In this document: piece after piece, positions 33,502 to 34,776 of the stretch | Numbering within the stretch: position 1 is the first letter of the stretch | Layout of the letters: the number at the start of each line of letters is the position of its first letter | From: Mesobacillus foraminis | Lineage (GTDB): Bacteria > Bacillota > Bacilli > Bacillales > Cytobacillaceae | DNA: 34,776 bases | Direction of reading: 5' to 3' | Assembly (NCBI RefSeq): GCF_004340465.1 | Contig: NZ_SLVV01000024.1 | Span: 1-34,776 of the forward strand | Notes under the pieces: model-generated | Seen by the model: only the letters and a program-made list of their open reading frames with translations | Told to the model about the DNA's origin: nothing | The model's database searches: none | Made by a program: the position numbers and the translations under genes

Positions 33502-33565
33502 AGGGTGCAAGATTTAAGAACCGGCTGCTGTTCCAGCCGGTTCTTTTATTCATCAACAAAAGAGG
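33502..33565 (+). repeat. AACGGGTGC-family repeat (copy H)
   Basis: Left end AAGGGTGCAAGATTT, perfect 12-bp hairpin AAGAACCGGCTG / CAGCCGGTTCTT with loop CTGTTC followed by TTTT (a good terminator), and right part CATCAACAAAAGAGG. The CGGGGCAG end is lost. Confidence 0.8.
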
Positions 33566-33640
33566 TATGTTGAACTATACATTAGAAGGTAATGGTAAAA
33601 TAGTGGTAAATATCTAAATTTCAAATAAAGGGAATGGGAT

Positions 33641-34540
33641 ATGAAGAAGATAACTGTTTATCATTATGATGCGTTCAGCAGAGAACCTCATATGGGAAAT
33701 CCTGCAGGAGTAGTTTTAAATGGTGATGAATTGACAGATGCGGAAATGCAAGAGATTGCGTTTAAAGTTGGCTTTAATGAGACTGCTTTTCCAGTTAAAT
33801 CGGATGTAGTGGACCTAAGAATACGATTTTTCACACCCGGTCACGAGATGAATTTATGTGGTCATGCAACAATGGCGACTGTTTATGCGTTAAAAAGTAA
33901 AGGGTTACTGGGGGAGAAAACAGAATTAACCATTGAAACAAACGCTGGCATTCTACCAATTAGTATGAACACAGCTGTTGATGGAGAAATACTTATTACG
34001 ATGAACCAGGCTCCTCCCGAATTCAAGGAATATACAGGTTCAAAAGAAGACTTAGCGAACTCAATAGGATTAAAAGAGTCAGACTTACATGCTGATTTAC
34101 CGATCCTTTATGGAAGTACAGGTACTTGGACTTTACTAATACCTATAAAACATCTAGAAGCTTTTCAAAAAATGAAACCGAATAATAAGCAGTTTCCTGA
34201 AATTTTAAAGGAAATGCCAAAATCATCTGTTCATCCTTTTTGTGTGGAAACGTATGATCCTAATGCGGATATGCACGCTCGGCACTTCTCTTCACCCTAT
34301 TCAGGAACAATTGAGGATGCAGTAACTGGTACTGCTTCAGGAGTAATGGGGGCTTTTTATGCGAAATACATTAATAATAATTTTATCGGCCCCCTAAATC
34401 TTATTGTTGAGCAAGGTCATGAAATAGAAAAAGATGGTCGGGTTGCAGTACAGGTTTCGAAAATTAGTGAATCAGTTGATATACGAATTATTGGAAATGC
34501 AGTTTATGTAAAAGAATTCCAAGTTTTATTAGAAAATTAA
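33641..34540 (+). CDS. PhzF family isomerase/epimerase
   Basis: 299 residues, full length for the two-lobed PhzF (diaminopimelate epimerase-like) fold. GNPAGVVL near residue 19, catalytic Glu in GFNETAFP (about 47), [14 protein letters not shown], and the second-lobe [19 protein letters not shown]. The usual EDPVTG is EDAVTG here. Catalyses isomerisation of an unknown small acid; phenazine synthesis itself is not implied. AAAGGGAATGGG precedes the ATG. Repeat copy I starts 14 bp after the stop. Confidence 0.92.
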   Translation: MKKITVYHYDAFSREPHMGNPAGVVLNGDELTDAEMQEIAFKVGFNETAFPVKSDVVDLRIRFFTPGHEMNLCGHATMATVYALKSKGLLGEKTELTIETNAGILPISMNTAVDGEILITMNQAPPEFKEYTGSKEDLANSIGLKESDLHADLPILYGSTGTWTLLIPIKHLEAFQKMKPNNKQFPEILKEMPKSSVHPFCVETYDPNADMHARHFSSPYSGTIEDAVTGTASGVMGAFYAKYINNNFIGPLNLIVEQGHEIEKDGRVAVQVSKISESVDIRIIGNAVYVKEFQVLLEN

Positions 34541-34553
34541 GAGTTTGTGAATT

Positions 34554-34617
34554 AACGGGTGCTAGACTCTACGGACCGGCTGCTGTTCCAGGTGGTCTTT
34601 TTCTTTTTTGGATAAGG
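34554..34617 (+). repeat. AACGGGTGC-family repeat (copy I)
   Basis: Left end AACGGGTGCTAGACTC, hairpin GACCGGCTG / CAGGTGGTC with the same CTGTTC loop and a T-rich tail, then GGATAAGG. The CGGGGCAG end is absent. Also the likely terminator of the PhzF gene. Confidence 0.8.
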
Positions 34618-34776
34618 TTTAATTTGTTGAGCATTTATGCAGGTTAAAACGATTAGTTTCCAGAATAAATTACCTAATCTAAAAAGGAGCATTCCTGTTA
34701 GAAGGATTTTCGGGGACTTGAAATAAAAAGAGCCCTCTTGGTATGATGCGGGGTGTCAAATCGTGTGGCGAAATGA
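34618..34776. other. Window end, unassigned
   Basis: No gene visible. From about 34710 the text GGGGACTTGAAATAAAAAG, GAGCCCTCTTGGTATGAT changes in character and could be the edge of an insertion sequence or of a gene continuing outside; undecidable here. Confidence 0.2.

Noticed and set aside
24141-34617. True integron
   Set aside because: No integrase or attI is visible, and the repeat ends do not match the standard attC core (RYYYAAC/GTTRRRY) closely. Only the gene-plus-repeat layout is similar.

Overview
The window is Gram-positive, low-to-moderate GC DNA of the Bacillaceae (Bacillus sensu lato). The evidence is an 18-gene tRNA cluster laid out much like the B. subtilis trnB type, strong GGAGG ribosome binding sites with frequent GTG/TTG starts, and Bacillus-specific families (YvrJ, DUF1659, DUF2922, DUF3231, SwrC next to a TetR regulator, DUF4259). 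I cannot fix the genus.

Layout. 1-1990: tRNA cluster (Leu to Arg, all on +), closed by a strong terminator; it probably continues upstream, outside the window. 2080-5840: minus-strand genes: a YvrJ/DUF2922/DUF1659 mini-operon, a secreted acetamidase/formamidase-like protein with a C-terminal stalk domain, and a winged-helix cytosolic protein. The mini-operon and the winged-helix gene share a 29-bp upstream element. 6150-8750: a polysaccharide pyruvyl transferase-like protein and a membrane protein with an HELGH zinc motif. 8780-10740: a DUF3231 protein and two small genes. 10770-15170: a beta-glucoside module (PTS EIIBCA, 6-phospho-beta-glucosidase, divergent GntR/UTRA regulator) with readable promoters, twin operators and a cre-like site. 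15230-16520: a candidate structured RNA, a 54-aa gene, and about 0.7 kb of tandem repeats carrying 21-bp-phased motif arrays. 16520-22140: a TetR regulator divergent from a SwrC-type RND exporter, then a PadR/HAAS-domain pair.

22.3-34.8 kb looks different. It is visibly more A+T rich (not counted) and made of mostly unrelated single genes: DinB, VOC, two cysteine hydrolases, methyltransferase, EamA exporter, a second DUF3231, small membrane proteins, MerR-ClpP operon, DUF4259, Lrp, PhzF. They are interspersed with decayed genes: a Tn3-type transposase tail, a frameshifted DJ-1/PfpI gene and a truncated CxxC protein. Eight or nine copies of one 65-150-bp repeat family, all in + orientation, mostly sit just after the stop codon of a + strand gene. 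This gives the region a gene-cassette-like look and is the most interesting large-scale pattern here.

The most interesting single gene is a ClpP whose canonical N-terminus is preceded, in frame, by a 148-residue extra domain. A textbook ribosome binding site is encoded inside the junction, so a long and a short ClpP could both be made from one MerR-controlled operon. Other items to check are an attenuator-like leader before the EamA transporter and the two 21-bp-period arrays. All functional names rest on reading motifs by eye; no database search was run.
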